This document shows positions 50,984 through 59,028 of a stretch of DNA of 64,000 bases, piece after piece. This DNA is from a virus. The position numbers and the translations under genes were made by a program. The DNA lies in the IMG/VR virus record IMGVR_UViG_3300025536_000010, positions 124,001 through 188,000 of that record, one strand, 5' to 3'. How positions within the stretch are numbered: the first letter of the stretch is position 1; every line of letters begins with the position of its first letter. Below the pieces are notes generated by a model. That model was not told where the DNA came from, made no database searches, and was given only the letters and a program-made list of their open reading frames with translations.

Positions 50984-51844
50984 ATGACGACCACAGTCAA
51001 AGTACGAACCCACACCGCCCACATCGTCGAGTTCGAGGACAAAGAGTACGAGGTCAGCCTGCAACCGGACTCGTGCGTTGATGTCCAAGTGAAACGTCTC
51101 GCGGACGGGTCGCTGGTGATCGGTTACCTCGTCCAAGACACCGACTGTCAACACCCGCTCAACGACTGCGACGGCTCCGGCAAGATCTACCGCCGCTACC
51201 GCGACGCTCCGCGCGAAGAGAAGGCGCAGTTCTACACGGAGATGGCCGTCGACGAATACGGTGAGAAAACTGGTAAGCCCAACCCGTACGCCGTGCTGCT
51301 CGACGTTTACATCCACTCTGGCGAGGTCTGGCGGGTCCACGGCTCAGGAAAGTATTTCCCGGACGAGCGCTGGGACGTCAGCAACACAGCTGGCGTTTGG
51401 GTGCCAGACGAGTCCTGCGTCCAGCATATCGAATTGACAGCTGCACAACAGGTACTCGGCGACCGAGGTAAAATCCTCTTCGGTGTACCGGGACGCTTCG
51501 GCAGCTACGGTTGGGAAGTCGGCACGAGACGGAAAATCGGGCTCAAAAGCCCGTTCAACGCGCTCCGCTCGGCTGTCGAATCCGGCTGTCATGTTGTGTT
51601 CCTCATTTCCTACGGCACGGAGTTTCGTGCTGCCGCTCGGCAAGAGGCCATCCGATGCGCTACCTCGGCGGTCGAAGAGTACAACAAATGGCTCTCTGGC
51701 GACTGCTGGGGCGTCTGCATTGACACTTTCGACGAGGACGGCGAGCCGAACGATAACGACTCCTGCTGGGGTTATATCGGCCAGGAGTACGCCGAGGAGG
51801 AACTTACCTTGGAGATGGAACACAGAGGCAAGCCAACGCCATAG
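50984..51844 (+). CDS. Hypothetical phage protein
   Basis: 286 residues. The C-terminal quarter (YNKWLSGDCWGVCIDTF, then SCWGYIGQEYAEEEL) is a recognisable type in phages, without known function. The N-terminus is beta-rich with a Cys/His segment (CQHPLNDCDGSG). A GC-palindrome CGGGCTCAAAAGCCCG lies at 51537-51552. Confidence 0.5.
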   Translation: MTTTVKVRTHTAHIVEFEDKEYEVSLQPDSCVDVQVKRLADGSLVIGYLVQDTDCQHPLNDCDGSGKIYRRYRDAPREEKAQFYTEMAVDEYGEKTGKPNPYAVLLDVYIHSGEVWRVHGSGKYFPDERWDVSNTAGVWVPDESCVQHIELTAAQQVLGDRGKILFGVPGRFGSYGWEVGTRRKIGLKSPFNALRSAVESGCHVVFLISYGTEFRAAARQEAIRCATSAVEEYNKWLSGDCWGVCIDTFDEDGEPNDNDSCWGYIGQEYAEEELTLEMEHRGKPTP

Positions 51845-51853
51845 GAGGAGCCT

Positions 51854-52276
51854 GTGGTAAAAAAGAAAAAAGCGTTAGCCGTCAAACTCGTGCCCGTCCC
51901 AAAGGCGTTCATGGAACAGGTAGAGAAAGCCTACTCGGCCGATACCATCGGCGGCCGTGAGCGCCTGCGTGATGTCTTTTTCTACCAAGGGCTGATGCGC
52001 ACCACCACGAGTGTCATCTCCGGCGGCGAACGATCCACCGAGGCCACAACCTGGGAGGTCGTGCCGGCCGAGAAATTCAAAGGCACGATCCTCAGCTACG
52101 CCGACATGCAGCGGCACGCCGACAACGGCACCTGGACATACGAGGGGATGCGCGTCCGCCTGGGTGAGGACTGGTGCGTCCTCACCCGCGAGATCCGTTT
52201 CGTCCTCGACAAGAAAGCGGCCATGCCCGGCGGCGCAGACAACCCGGCACGAGGTAAACCGCAAGGACTGTTCTAA
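51854..52276 (+). CDS. Small hypothetical protein
   Basis: 140 residues from GTG 51854 after AGGAGGAGCCT. Basic start (KKKKALAVKLVPVP), alpha/beta core, acidic near the end. No motif. Confidence 0.5.
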   Translation: MVKKKKALAVKLVPVPKAFMEQVEKAYSADTIGGRERLRDVFFYQGLMRTTTSVISGGERSTEATTWEVVPAEKFKGTILSYADMQRHADNGTWTYEGMRVRLGEDWCVLTREIRFVLDKKAAMPGGADNPARGKPQGLF

Positions 52277-52287
52277 CGAGAGACGTC

Positions 52288-52506
52288 ATGAGCCGACAGC
52301 ACCTGATAGAGTGTGAGAAGCTGCTGGAAGAGTTCGTCGAGAACATCGACGACACTGGCGGGCTCGGCGAAATGAAACCGGGTGTATTCGCGCCCCTGGC
52401 CGATCCATCCTGGTCGGACCTGGGTGACCTGTACATCCGGGCGTGCAAGGCTCTCGGCCGGGAGCCAGTGATCGAGCGAATAGAGGAAGACGATGGCGAC
52501 GGTTAG
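52288..52506 (+). CDS. Small acidic protein
   Basis: 72 residues after GAGAGACGTC. Helical, Glu-rich, no motif. Overlaps the next start. Confidence 0.45.
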   Translation: MSRQHLIECEKLLEEFVENIDDTGGLGEMKPGVFAPLADPSWSDLGDLYIRACKALGREPVIERIEEDDGDG

Positions 52507-52753
52507 CTGGGGTAACGACCAGCATACGCACTTCGTCGGCCGCAACGGTTGTTTCAAATGCTCCGGCATTACCGTACAGACGACCGATGGCGATAATCTG
52601 CTTGGCCTCGAACCGCTCACCAGCCGCGGCTTCACAGGTCGCTGCTGTATTGAAATCCCGGCGAGCGCCATCGACGGGCTGATTGCAGCGCTACAAGAAG
52701 CCAAGAGGGAGCTACAACCATGCGTTCCGGCACAAACCGCACCCAGGCGTTGA
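52493..52753 (+). CDS. Small Cys-containing protein
   Basis: 86 residues after GAGGAAGACG. NGCFKCSGITV and a later GRCCIEI give two Cys pairs; may bind a metal. C-terminal helix is Lys/Glu-rich. It overlaps the next gene. Confidence 0.5.
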   Translation: MATVSWGNDQHTHFVGRNGCFKCSGITVQTTDGDNLLGLEPLTSRGFTGRCCIEIPASAIDGLIAALQEAKRELQPCVPAQTAPRR

Positions 52754-52947
52754 GCCTGGCCCTGGCCAACGCCAAAACGGACGACAAACCCCGTTACGTC
52801 TGGATGTGGGACGGCGTATACTGGGTCGAGCGTGAGCCGCCCAAGGCTGCCTGGGCTGGAACAAATCTGGAAACGGTCACGGTCGTCAACCCCGAAGGCA
52901 CGACCGAGACGTTTGACCCGCAGAAACATGGAGAGAAACAATGCTGA
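52720..52947 (+). CDS. Small hypothetical protein
   Basis: 75 residues after GAGGGAGCTACAACC. Trp-rich beta segment (YVWMWDGVYWVERE). No motif. Its stop overlaps the dCTP deaminase-like start. Confidence 0.45.
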   Translation: MRSGTNRTQALSLALANAKTDDKPRYVWMWDGVYWVEREPPKAAWAGTNLETVTVVNPEGTTETFDPQKHGEKQC

Positions 52948-53636
52948 CCGGCAAGCAGATCGAGCGCGAGGTGGAGCGAGGCCGCATGACCATCTGGCCG
53001 TGGAATCCAAAACAGCTGAACCCCAACAGTTACAACTTGTGTTGGGATGCCCATCTCAAGATCTACAAGAAGACGGAGCCGTTGCTCCGTTGGTATGAAA
53101 CGCTGGAGAACCTGCGCCAGCGCGGGGCGATGACGACGCTCGAAATGTACACGCTGGCGGGACCGAAACCGATCCTCGAACCGCTCAACATGCGTACGAA
53201 GGAGGAAACGGTCGACCTGCTGATTCCGCCGGACGGCTTGACTCTTTTCCCGGAGATGCTCTACCTGGCCGCGACCGTCGAGTTCGCCGGCTCGGACTGG
53301 TTCATCCCGGAACTGCACGGCCGCTCGTCAATGGGCCGCCTGGGCGTCTTCGTTCACGTCACGGCCGGCTTCGGAGACTGTGGGTTCTCTGGGCACCCCG
53401 AACACACAGACGCCTACGGTGCGCACCAGCAAGACACCCGCGCACAGTGGACCCTCGAAGTCGTGGCTGTCCACCCCATCCGCGTCTACGCCGGCGTGCA
53501 AGTATGCCAAATCTGTTTTGCAAAGCCCGTGCAAGACGCGGACCTTGGAGATCTGCCGCGCTACAGCGGCAAGTACGTCGCCGACCGCGGCCCGAAGGCG
53601 TCCAACCTGTGGAAGGATTTCCTCGAACACGATTAA
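52941..53636 (+). CDS. dcd: dCTP deaminase-like enzyme (Dcd/dUTPase superfamily)
   Basis: 231 residues. GRSSMGRLG at 127-135, HVTAGFGDCGF at 139-149, WTLE at 170-173 (the position of the catalytic Glu) and RYSGKY at 207-212 follow the dCTP deaminase order. An extra stretch at about 150-168 splits GFSG from WTLE. Such enzymes make dUMP or dUTP for dTMP synthesis during phage replication. The HVTAG form is also seen in bifunctional deaminase/dUTPase types. Start after GGAGAGAAACA. Confidence 0.75.
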   Translation: MLTGKQIEREVERGRMTIWPWNPKQLNPNSYNLCWDAHLKIYKKTEPLLRWYETLENLRQRGAMTTLEMYTLAGPKPILEPLNMRTKEETVDLLIPPDGLTLFPEMLYLAATVEFAGSDWFIPELHGRSSMGRLGVFVHVTAGFGDCGFSGHPEHTDAYGAHQQDTRAQWTLEVVAVHPIRVYAGVQVCQICFAKPVQDADLGDLPRYSGKYVADRGPKASNLWKDFLEHD

Positions 53637-53671
53637 CATATAACGTGCAACAGGAGCCGTAACGAGGTACA

Positions 53672-54043
53672 ATGCCACCAGAAAACCGCAAACGCAGGCA
53701 ACCGAAGAAAACAGGGCCTGACACAAGTACCTGGTCGGAAGCCGACAAGGCTGCCTACGCTAAGAAGAAGGCCCTGGAGACACCGATTGCCGAGATGGCC
53801 CTCCAGGTGCGTGTTATCAACACGTTGGAGGACAACGGCGTCATCATGTGCAGTGACCTCATGAAACAGACCTACGAGGTGCTCATGGGGATGAAAAACT
53901 TCGGGGACAAAACGCTGACTGAGGTCCGGGACGCCATCAAGGCCCTGGGCCTCGACCCGCCCACCTGGGCCAAACCCCCGAAGCCAGTGAAGCTCCCCAG
54001 GGCCAAGAGCCAGGGGAACGCGATTTTCGGCGACATGTGGTAA
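53672..54043 (+). CDS. RNA polymerase alpha C-terminal-domain-like protein
   Basis: 123 residues after AACGAGGTACA. Residues 41-95 follow the alpha-CTD fold: VRVINTLEDNGVIMCSDL, then LMGMKNFGDKTLTEVRDAIKALGL, with the NFG-K-T-L turn of helix-hairpin-helix domains. Flanks are Lys/Pro-rich. It may replace or compete with the host alpha-CTD, for example to recruit polymerase to phage genes. Other helix-hairpin-helix proteins are an alternative. Confidence 0.6.
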   Translation: MPPENRKRRQPKKTGPDTSTWSEADKAAYAKKKALETPIAEMALQVRVINTLEDNGVIMCSDLMKQTYEVLMGMKNFGDKTLTEVRDAIKALGLDPPTWAKPPKPVKLPRAKSQGNAIFGDMW

Positions 54044-54045
54044 CT

Positions 54046-54450
54046 ATGAACACGAAAACGATGACGGCCGAGCAGCTGCTCGACGTCTCCACCCGCAGCA
54101 GCATGTTCGCAGAGGTGCAGCAGGAGATCCTTGCTCGTCTCGAAGCCTGGGACGAAAGCGCGAAGGACTACAACAACAAGATGGTGGAGTCCTTCTCGCG
54201 CTGCGCCAGTTTTGCGGTCTGCTCCCTGGCCGGCGCGCACCGTATGCCGCGCATGACCAAGGCGCAAATCCGCGAGTTCACAAATCTGCTTTTTGACTTC
54301 TTCTGTCGCGTCTGCCAGGAGCCGCAAGGAAAAAAGGACGAGCCCGAGCCTTTCGATATGATCCAGCAGGTATTGCAAGAATGGCACGGAGTCAACCTGG
54401 CGACCTCTGCAAGAAGTGCGGCAAGCCCGTCCCCAGAAACGAAGCCCTGA
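54046..54450 (+). CDS. Hypothetical protein
   Basis: 134 residues; ATG 54046 (an in-frame GTG lies 9 bases earlier). Helical, with a Cys-rich part (CRVCQEPQGKK). The last 23 residues overlap the next gene and are low-complexity. Confidence 0.45.
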   Translation: MNTKTMTAEQLLDVSTRSSMFAEVQQEILARLEAWDESAKDYNNKMVESFSRCASFAVCSLAGAHRMPRMTKAQIREFTNLLFDFFCRVCQEPQGKKDEPEPFDMIQQVLQEWHGVNLATSARSAASPSPETKP

Positions 54451-54569
54451 TCTACGCGGGCCTGCACGAGGACTGTTTCGTCCCCAACCACGGCGGGACG
54501 AAGACAGGGACCGTCGTGCGCGCCAACAAACTACCGTCCCGCAAGGGGCGCTGTCCCAACGACACCTGA
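54381..54569 (+). CDS. Small zinc-ribbon protein
   Basis: 62 residues. CKKCGKPVPRNEALIYAGLHEDC (start shown) is a C-x2-C...H-x3-C knuckle. Basic C-terminus. It overlaps 70 bases of the previous gene; the ribosome binding site is weak. Confidence 0.5.
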   Translation: MARSQPGDLCKKCGKPVPRNEALIYAGLHEDCFVPNHGGTKTGTVVRANKLPSRKGRCPNDT

Positions 54570-54581
54570 AAGGAGCGTTTG

Positions 54582-55979
54582 ATGCTGAGTGAGACGTACC
54601 AAGCGTGTGTGAACCTGGAGATGACCCACAGTGCCCTGGTGCTTACGCGCCACGACCGCGAAACCGGGCAATCCTATGTCATCGGCATCCTCCTGGTCCC
54701 CACCGCCGACTACGCCGAACACCTGACCAACATCGGCAAGATCATGGCGCAGCCGAAGTCGCCCGAGGTCATTGCGGACGAACTCCGCGCGGCCGGCTAC
54801 CCGGTGCTGCGCTACAACACCGTCAACCGCGAGAACCCCTGTTCCGAAATCTTCATAGGCTGGCATCAGTACGGACGCTCCCGCCGTGGTTCTTCGTCCT
54901 ACCTACATACTGCCGAGCGGGCCGACAACGCGCCCAAGGATACCTTCGGCATCAAGACCACCTTCCCGCCGATCAAGGAAACGCAGCTGGTGGAGATGGA
55001 CTTCGCCGGTGCCGAGTTGGGCGAGTTTGCGCGCAACGTCAAGGCAACCGCAGCGGGCGATTACCCAAGCAACCAGATCTTCATCTGCCAGAACTGCGGC
55101 AAGAACTACGTCTACGGCCAGGCCAAGGAAGCCATCCACCGCGAGTTGGGGCAAGCAGGCAGACCGATTGCTTTCTGCTGCGCGTTTTGCCAGCGTGACT
55201 ACCTCCAGAAGCGCGGCCGGATGCCCGCGGTCGGTGCCGAGATTCCGCTCGGCAAACCCGAGGTCTGTAACCTGCGTGCTGCTGTCGGCCTCAAGCTGAC
55301 CATCAACTACAAGGACAGCATCGTGGTCGGCGACGAGATCTGCCTCGCGGATGAAGCAGACGTGCGCCAGCTGTTGAACGCCCACGGCGTCGGCGCCGAG
55401 GACATTGAGAAGCTACTCAAGGATCGCACGCTCGACCTGGCCGACAAGGTGCTGCACTTGGACTACGACACGTTCGGGACGGAGAAATGGGCGAAGTCGA
55501 TCAAGGCCCACCTGGACAAGGCCAAAGCCGAGGGCTTGATGCCGCAGGCATTGTTCAGTATCGACAGCATCAGTGTCAGGGCCGCGGGCGAGCCCATTGT
55601 GGCGGACCCAACTCCCGAGCAGTCGGCGAACTTCTTCAAGCAGGCGGCAGCTGCGGCGCACTGGGGGTACTTCGTCAAAGAGCTAGTCCAGAGTGCGCAC
55701 AACGGGCTCATGGACGCTCGCGCAGTGAGCATCAACGGGCGGACGATCAAGGAAAACCCAGGCCGTACCGAAAACGAGGCGGACTTCTGGACAGTCGAAG
55801 GCGAGACGCGCTACGAGTTCCAAGATATTGCAAGCGCGGTCTACCACTGTCTCAGCCACCCAGGGAAGGGGTATCTCAATCTGTGGGCGCTCAAGTACGG
55901 CCGCGACGCCAGTGCAGCGGAGGCGCACGTCTTAACGGCACAGATCGGGGACGTGGTGGTGACCGGCGGCAGGCGCTAG
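54582..55979 (+). CDS. Unknown 465-residue protein with central zinc ribbon
   Basis: 465 residues; ATG 54582 with AAAGGAG 6 bases upstream. Central FICQNCGKNYVYG...FCCAFCQRDYL is a zinc ribbon of two Cys pairs. The rest is alpha/beta without known motif. Terminator-like hairpin at 56006 follows. Confidence 0.55.
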   Translation: MLSETYQACVNLEMTHSALVLTRHDRETGQSYVIGILLVPTADYAEHLTNIGKIMAQPKSPEVIADELRAAGYPVLRYNTVNRENPCSEIFIGWHQYGRSRRGSSSYLHTAERADNAPKDTFGIKTTFPPIKETQLVEMDFAGAELGEFARNVKATAAGDYPSNQIFICQNCGKNYVYGQAKEAIHRELGQAGRPIAFCCAFCQRDYLQKRGRMPAVGAEIPLGKPEVCNLRAAVGLKLTINYKDSIVVGDEICLADEADVRQLLNAHGVGAEDIEKLLKDRTLDLADKVLHLDYDTFGTEKWAKSIKAHLDKAKAEGLMPQALFSIDSISVRAAGEPIVADPTPEQSANFFKQAAAAAHWGYFVKELVQSAHNGLMDARAVSINGRTIKENPGRTENEADFWTVEGETRYEFQDIASAVYHCLSHPGKGYLNLWALKYGRDASAAEAHVLTAQIGDVVVTGGRR

Positions 55980-56005
55980 GAGGGCGAAGCCTGAGCGCGT
56001 GCGAG

Positions 56006-56037
56006 GCGCGCTCCCGGCGTCGGGGGCGGGAGCGCGC
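56006..56037 (+). terminator. Terminator-like hairpin
   Basis: Perfect 11-base arms GCGCGCTCCCG/CGGGAGCGCGC around a ten-base loop; no T-run. Followed directly by repeat-element copy 9. Confidence 0.55.
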
Positions 56038-56041
56038 TGAA

Positions 56042-56060
56042 CCTAAAAGCCATATACGAG
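56042..56060. repeat. Short AT-rich palindromic element, copy 9
   Basis: CCTAAAAGCCATATACGAG directly after the hairpin. GAGGAG follows, but the next convincing gene starts only at 56252; the stretch 56061-56170 holds no gene I can support, apart from very short frames. Confidence 0.5.
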
Positions 56061-56174
56061 GAGCCTGCGGCTCTGTCGCCGATGTGTTGAGGGAAGCCCG
56101 CCGTGGTTAAGCGCGACGCTCCCTTGACCCCTTAATAACTTCTTGGGCTCGCGCAGCGCAGCCCAGGAGAGATT

Positions 56175-56246
56175 TATAATAAGTAGGCTAGCTACTTAGC
56201 CTAAGATGTGCCCCAGGTATTAGGCTAACTGTTAGCCTAATGGAGG
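56175..56246 (+). promoter_or_regulatory. Promoter-like box with two operator-like palindromes
   Basis: TATAAT at 56175-56180. Then TAGGCTA-gctact-TAGCCTA (56184-56203) and ATTAGGCTAAC-T-GTTAGCCTAAT (56219-56241), the second a perfect 11-base palindrome abutting GGAGG (56242-56246). The shared half-site TTAGGCTA suggests one regulator at two sites, or an RNA hairpin that hides the ribosome binding site. A -35 box at the right distance is not clear. Confidence 0.6.
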
Positions 56247-56251
56247 TTTAC

Positions 56252-56737
56252 ATGGCTGTAACGTCGGCTTTTTTGCGAAAACAGGTGCGGGCGGCCAAAA
56301 ACGCTGCCATGATGGCCGCCCGCGCCAGGCGTCGTACGGAAGCATGGGGTTGTAAGATCCGCTGGCCCCCGTACGAGACGGAGTTCGAGATCCAGGCTCA
56401 TCTATACGCTGAACTTCGCGCCCTCGGCTTCCGTGTACGCGGCAACATCATGTCGGCCGACAACAACTTCCTCGACCTCGTCGTGTTCGACGACGCGAAT
56501 AACGTCATTGCCCTGATCGAGGTCAAGAAAGAGATTCACAAGCACGACTGGGATGACCCCATATTCATGAAGGCGTTGCGCGCACAGGTGCAGCGTTATT
56601 GTGACCTCGGCGGCCCGGTTCACCTGATTGTCGGCATGAAGAAGGCCGAGGCGTTCTTGGCCAAGATTCGCCGTAACGGCGGCAAGCTGCCCACGAAAGC
56701 GTGGGGGGCGGCGTGTTTGCGTCAGGAGACGCCATGA
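56252..56737 (+). CDS. PD-(D/E)xK nuclease-like protein
   Basis: 161 residues; ATG 56252 chosen because GGAGG lies 5 bases upstream (ATG 56240 is inside the palindrome). Residues 44-46 (E), D75 (NNFLDLVVFD) and E90-V-K92 (ALIEVKKE) fit the restriction-endonuclease-like fold. Basic N-terminus. It could be a replication/repair nuclease or a defence-type nuclease; its own operator-like control region is notable. Confidence 0.6.
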   Translation: MAVTSAFLRKQVRAAKNAAMMAARARRRTEAWGCKIRWPPYETEFEIQAHLYAELRALGFRVRGNIMSADNNFLDLVVFDDANNVIALIEVKKEIHKHDWDDPIFMKALRAQVQRYCDLGGPVHLIVGMKKAEAFLAKIRRNGGKLPTKAWGAACLRQETP

Positions 56738-57663
56738 GCTTACACGAGCACGATTTGATCTACCGCATCACCGAAGTACGCGGTGCCGAGCGGTATAACG
56801 CTCAGCGGCGGGCCGTATTGACCGGAGCGTTCCGCAGTACGGGTTGGACGCGGGAGGGCAACAAGAGCATCATCGCGTCCATGAACTCGCTGCGCCGTCT
56901 CTGGCAGAAGCGGCTGGCCGATCTCAAAGCCGCCGCTTGGGGTCCGCTGGCCAAGGAGAGCCACCACTGTTTCATGCGGAACTGTCCGCCTTTCGGCGTG
57001 CTCACGCACAAGATCACCAGCAAGCCCTGCAAGCGCACCCGCGTCTGCCCGTTCTGCTACGCCCGGCAGACGGTCCTGGAGATGTTCCTGTTCTTCGAGC
57101 GGGAACTGTACGGCGGCACCGACCCAGCGTCGCGGGTCGCCCGTCTGGAAGGTCGGCAGCTGGTGGAGGTTCACGTTGACCGCGCCTGCGACCTGCGGCC
57201 ATTTCCCGGCGAGGCGCGCGGACCCAAGATTCTCGACTACGGTCGGCGCCTGCGGGTCCGCGTCTTGAACGAGCATCGCCAGGACGAGCTGCGCCTGTGC
57301 GGGGCCAAGACCGGAGCGGTGCTCTACCGCCTGGAGCCGTTCACGAGTAAGCTACGGTTGGTCCGCAGCGGTATCCTGCTCACTTCGCAGGCGGTGCCGG
57401 ATTATTTCGGCACCAAGTACGGCCCCAACGACAAGATCATCAAGTACGACCGCGTCGACAAGCACCTGCTCGCTGAGGTCGTCGGCCGCGTCTGCCGCTA
57501 TCCGCGGCAGATGCTGATCGCCCCGGCCGAGGACGTCGTGGCGCTGTTGCGCGGCTTGCAGAACGCGCGCCTCCTGTCGTTCTACGGAGGCACGCCGAAA
57601 CCCCAAAAGCCAGTTTTGGAGGAAGCAGACGATGGCGAAGAAGAAGGCACGGAAGAAGTCTGA
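56734..57663 (+). CDS. Unknown protein with Cys-rich centre
   Basis: 309 residues; ATG 56734 overlaps the previous stop, AGGAG upstream. HHCFMRNCPPFG (near residue 67) and CKRTRVCPFCYAR (near 85) form a zinc-like cluster; the middle has basic helices, the C-terminus is Glu-rich. Such clusters appear in replication or recombination proteins, but no Rep motif is visible. Repeat-element copy 10 lies near the 3' end. Confidence 0.45.
   Translation: MSLHEHDLIYRITEVRGAERYNAQRRAVLTGAFRSTGWTREGNKSIIASMNSLRRLWQKRLADLKAAAWGPLAKESHHCFMRNCPPFGVLTHKITSKPCKRTRVCPFCYARQTVLEMFLFFERELYGGTDPASRVARLEGRQLVEVHVDRACDLRPFPGEARGPKILDYGRRLRVRVLNEHRQDELRLCGAKTGAVLYRLEPFTSKLRLVRSGILLTSQAVPDYFGTKYGPNDKIIKYDRVDKHLLAEVVGRVCRYPRQMLIAPAEDVVALLRGLQNARLLSFYGGTPKPQKPVLEEADDGEEEGTEEV
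57603..57619. repeat. Short AT-rich palindromic element, copy 10
   Basis: CCAAAAGCCAGTTTTGG, perfect arms CCAAAA/TTTTGG around GCCAG, at the end of one gene and 12 bases before ATG 57632; GGAGG follows. Confidence 0.6.
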
Positions 57664-57967
57664 GGCATTCGTGCCTGAGAAGGTTGAGCCCGAAGGCGGT
57701 GTGAAAGAGGCCCTTGATCTGGTCGACACCATCGACCGGATCATCGACGAGGACATCGACGGAGAAACCTATTCCAAAGGTGAGGATTTCTTCGGCGGCG
57801 TCTCCTCGCGCGCCGAAGACATCGGGGCCACCATCGAACGGACCAACAAGGTAAGTCCGGCACAGAAGCAAGCTCTCGACAACATGCTGGCCGGCGTCCG
57901 CAAATGGCTGCACACCGACCGGGACGACAGTCCCTCACGGACGCGGAGCCAGCGCAGGAGAAGGTGA
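57632..57967 (+). CDS. Small charged protein
   Basis: 111 residues after TGGAGGAAGCAGACG. Lys-rich start (AKKKARKKSE), acidic middle, Arg-rich end (SRTRSQRRRR). Helical; no motif. Nucleic-acid binding is possible. Confidence 0.45.
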   Translation: MAKKKARKKSEAFVPEKVEPEGGVKEALDLVDTIDRIIDEDIDGETYSKGEDFFGGVSSRAEDIGATIERTNKVSPAQKQALDNMLAGVRKWLHTDRDDSPSRTRSQRRRR

Positions 57968-57971
57968 ATTT

Positions 57972-58469
57972 ATGGCCGAAGAGATCACGAGCCCGCCGTT
58001 CCCGAACATGGTGTCGGGCGGTGGCTTGTACGACAAGCTGCGGGAACTCCGCGAGTGGGTCGAGGGCTACCGCGAAGCCCTTAATGACGAAGCCGGCCAG
58101 GCCGTCATTCCCGCCGTGGCTGAGTTCCCCGAGAAGAAGATGTACGTCCAGTACCAGCCGGTGCCGGTCCAGTTTTACCACTGGAGCCATCTGCGCCAGA
58201 TCCGGCGGGAGTGGGACATCTTGCTCCAGAACTACGAGGACGCCTGGAACTGCAAACCGTGCATCCGCCAGCGTGTCATGCTGGTCCAGCAGGCCGCCCT
58301 GCTGCTTAACGGCGCGTTCATGGACCCGGAGACGCGCGAGGCCAAACAGCAGGCAGAGCAGGAGCGCATGCAGCGCTCTTTCGAGCGGTTGATGGCCCAC
58401 TATAAAAACATCATGGACCCCGATGACGAAGAAGAGACGCAAGACCGAAAGAAGAAGCGGCGAGGCTGA
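57972..58469 (+). CDS. Hypothetical protein
   Basis: 165 residues. Helical with Tyr/Trp-rich centre (YVQYQPVPVQFYHWSHLRQ, then WNCKPC) and a C-terminal Gln/Glu/Arg helix. No motif. Overlaps the next start by 47 bases. Confidence 0.5.
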   Translation: MAEEITSPPFPNMVSGGGLYDKLRELREWVEGYREALNDEAGQAVIPAVAEFPEKKMYVQYQPVPVQFYHWSHLRQIRREWDILLQNYEDAWNCKPCIRQRVMLVQQAALLLNGAFMDPETREAKQQAEQERMQRSFERLMAHYKNIMDPDDEEETQDRKKKRRG

Positions 58470-59028
58470 GGACTACTTCGGCTTCCTGGAGGAAGAGTCG
58501 GCGCCGCTGCCGCACCAGCGGCGCAAGTACCTGCGGATGCACGAGTGGCCCGAGGAGGCGCCGATCCTCACCGCCGACGACATCTGCTACAACTTCACGA
58601 CCGACTCCGGTCGCCGCGACCTCATGGAGTGGTTGGAGGCGGCGTTCGCCCCACGTCACGACCGAGACGGTGTGACGCTGGTCGGCTACTGGCGCAGCAA
58701 GCCTTTCCGCCGGGCGACCAAGATGGTTCAGCGTGTCCTTGCTGAGTACACGGGCCGCGAGCGTTGTGACCTGTGGTTCTTCTGCGAAAAAAGCTACCGC
58801 GACCAACTGCCTGGTTACAGGTGGATCGCTGCGGTCTGGAACGAAGCCATGAGCCGCCTTGGGTACGACATACCCGAGAAGCAGCGGCGTGTCTCCGAAG
58901 AAGGCAGAATGTGGGGAGTTAAATGTGTTGATCCTCGTAAAGAGCGCAAGCCCAGACAGGGGCCTCGTTGCCTGGATGATCGCCCAGTCCGTCGCAAGCA
59001 GCCGGTTCACCGCCACGGTAAGCATTGA
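58423..59028 (+). CDS. Hypothetical protein with read-through tail
   Basis: 201 residues. Basic N-terminus; alpha/beta middle with DLWFFCEKSYR. The last 35 residues (Arg/Lys/Pro-rich) overlap the next gene in another frame and look like shadow coding. The ribosome binding site is poor. Confidence 0.45.
   Translation: MTKKRRKTERRSGEAEDYFGFLEEESAPLPHQRRKYLRMHEWPEEAPILTADDICYNFTTDSGRRDLMEWLEAAFAPRHDRDGVTLVGYWRSKPFRRATKMVQRVLAEYTGRERCDLWFFCEKSYRDQLPGYRWIAAVWNEAMSRLGYDIPEKQRRVSEEGRMWGVKCVDPRKERKPRQGPRCLDDRPVRRKQPVHRHGKH

Noticed and set aside
51537-51552. CGGGCTCAAAAGCCCG as a copy of the AT-rich element
   Set aside because: Its core is a GC stem with a CAAA loop and lacks the T-run; probably chance within coding.
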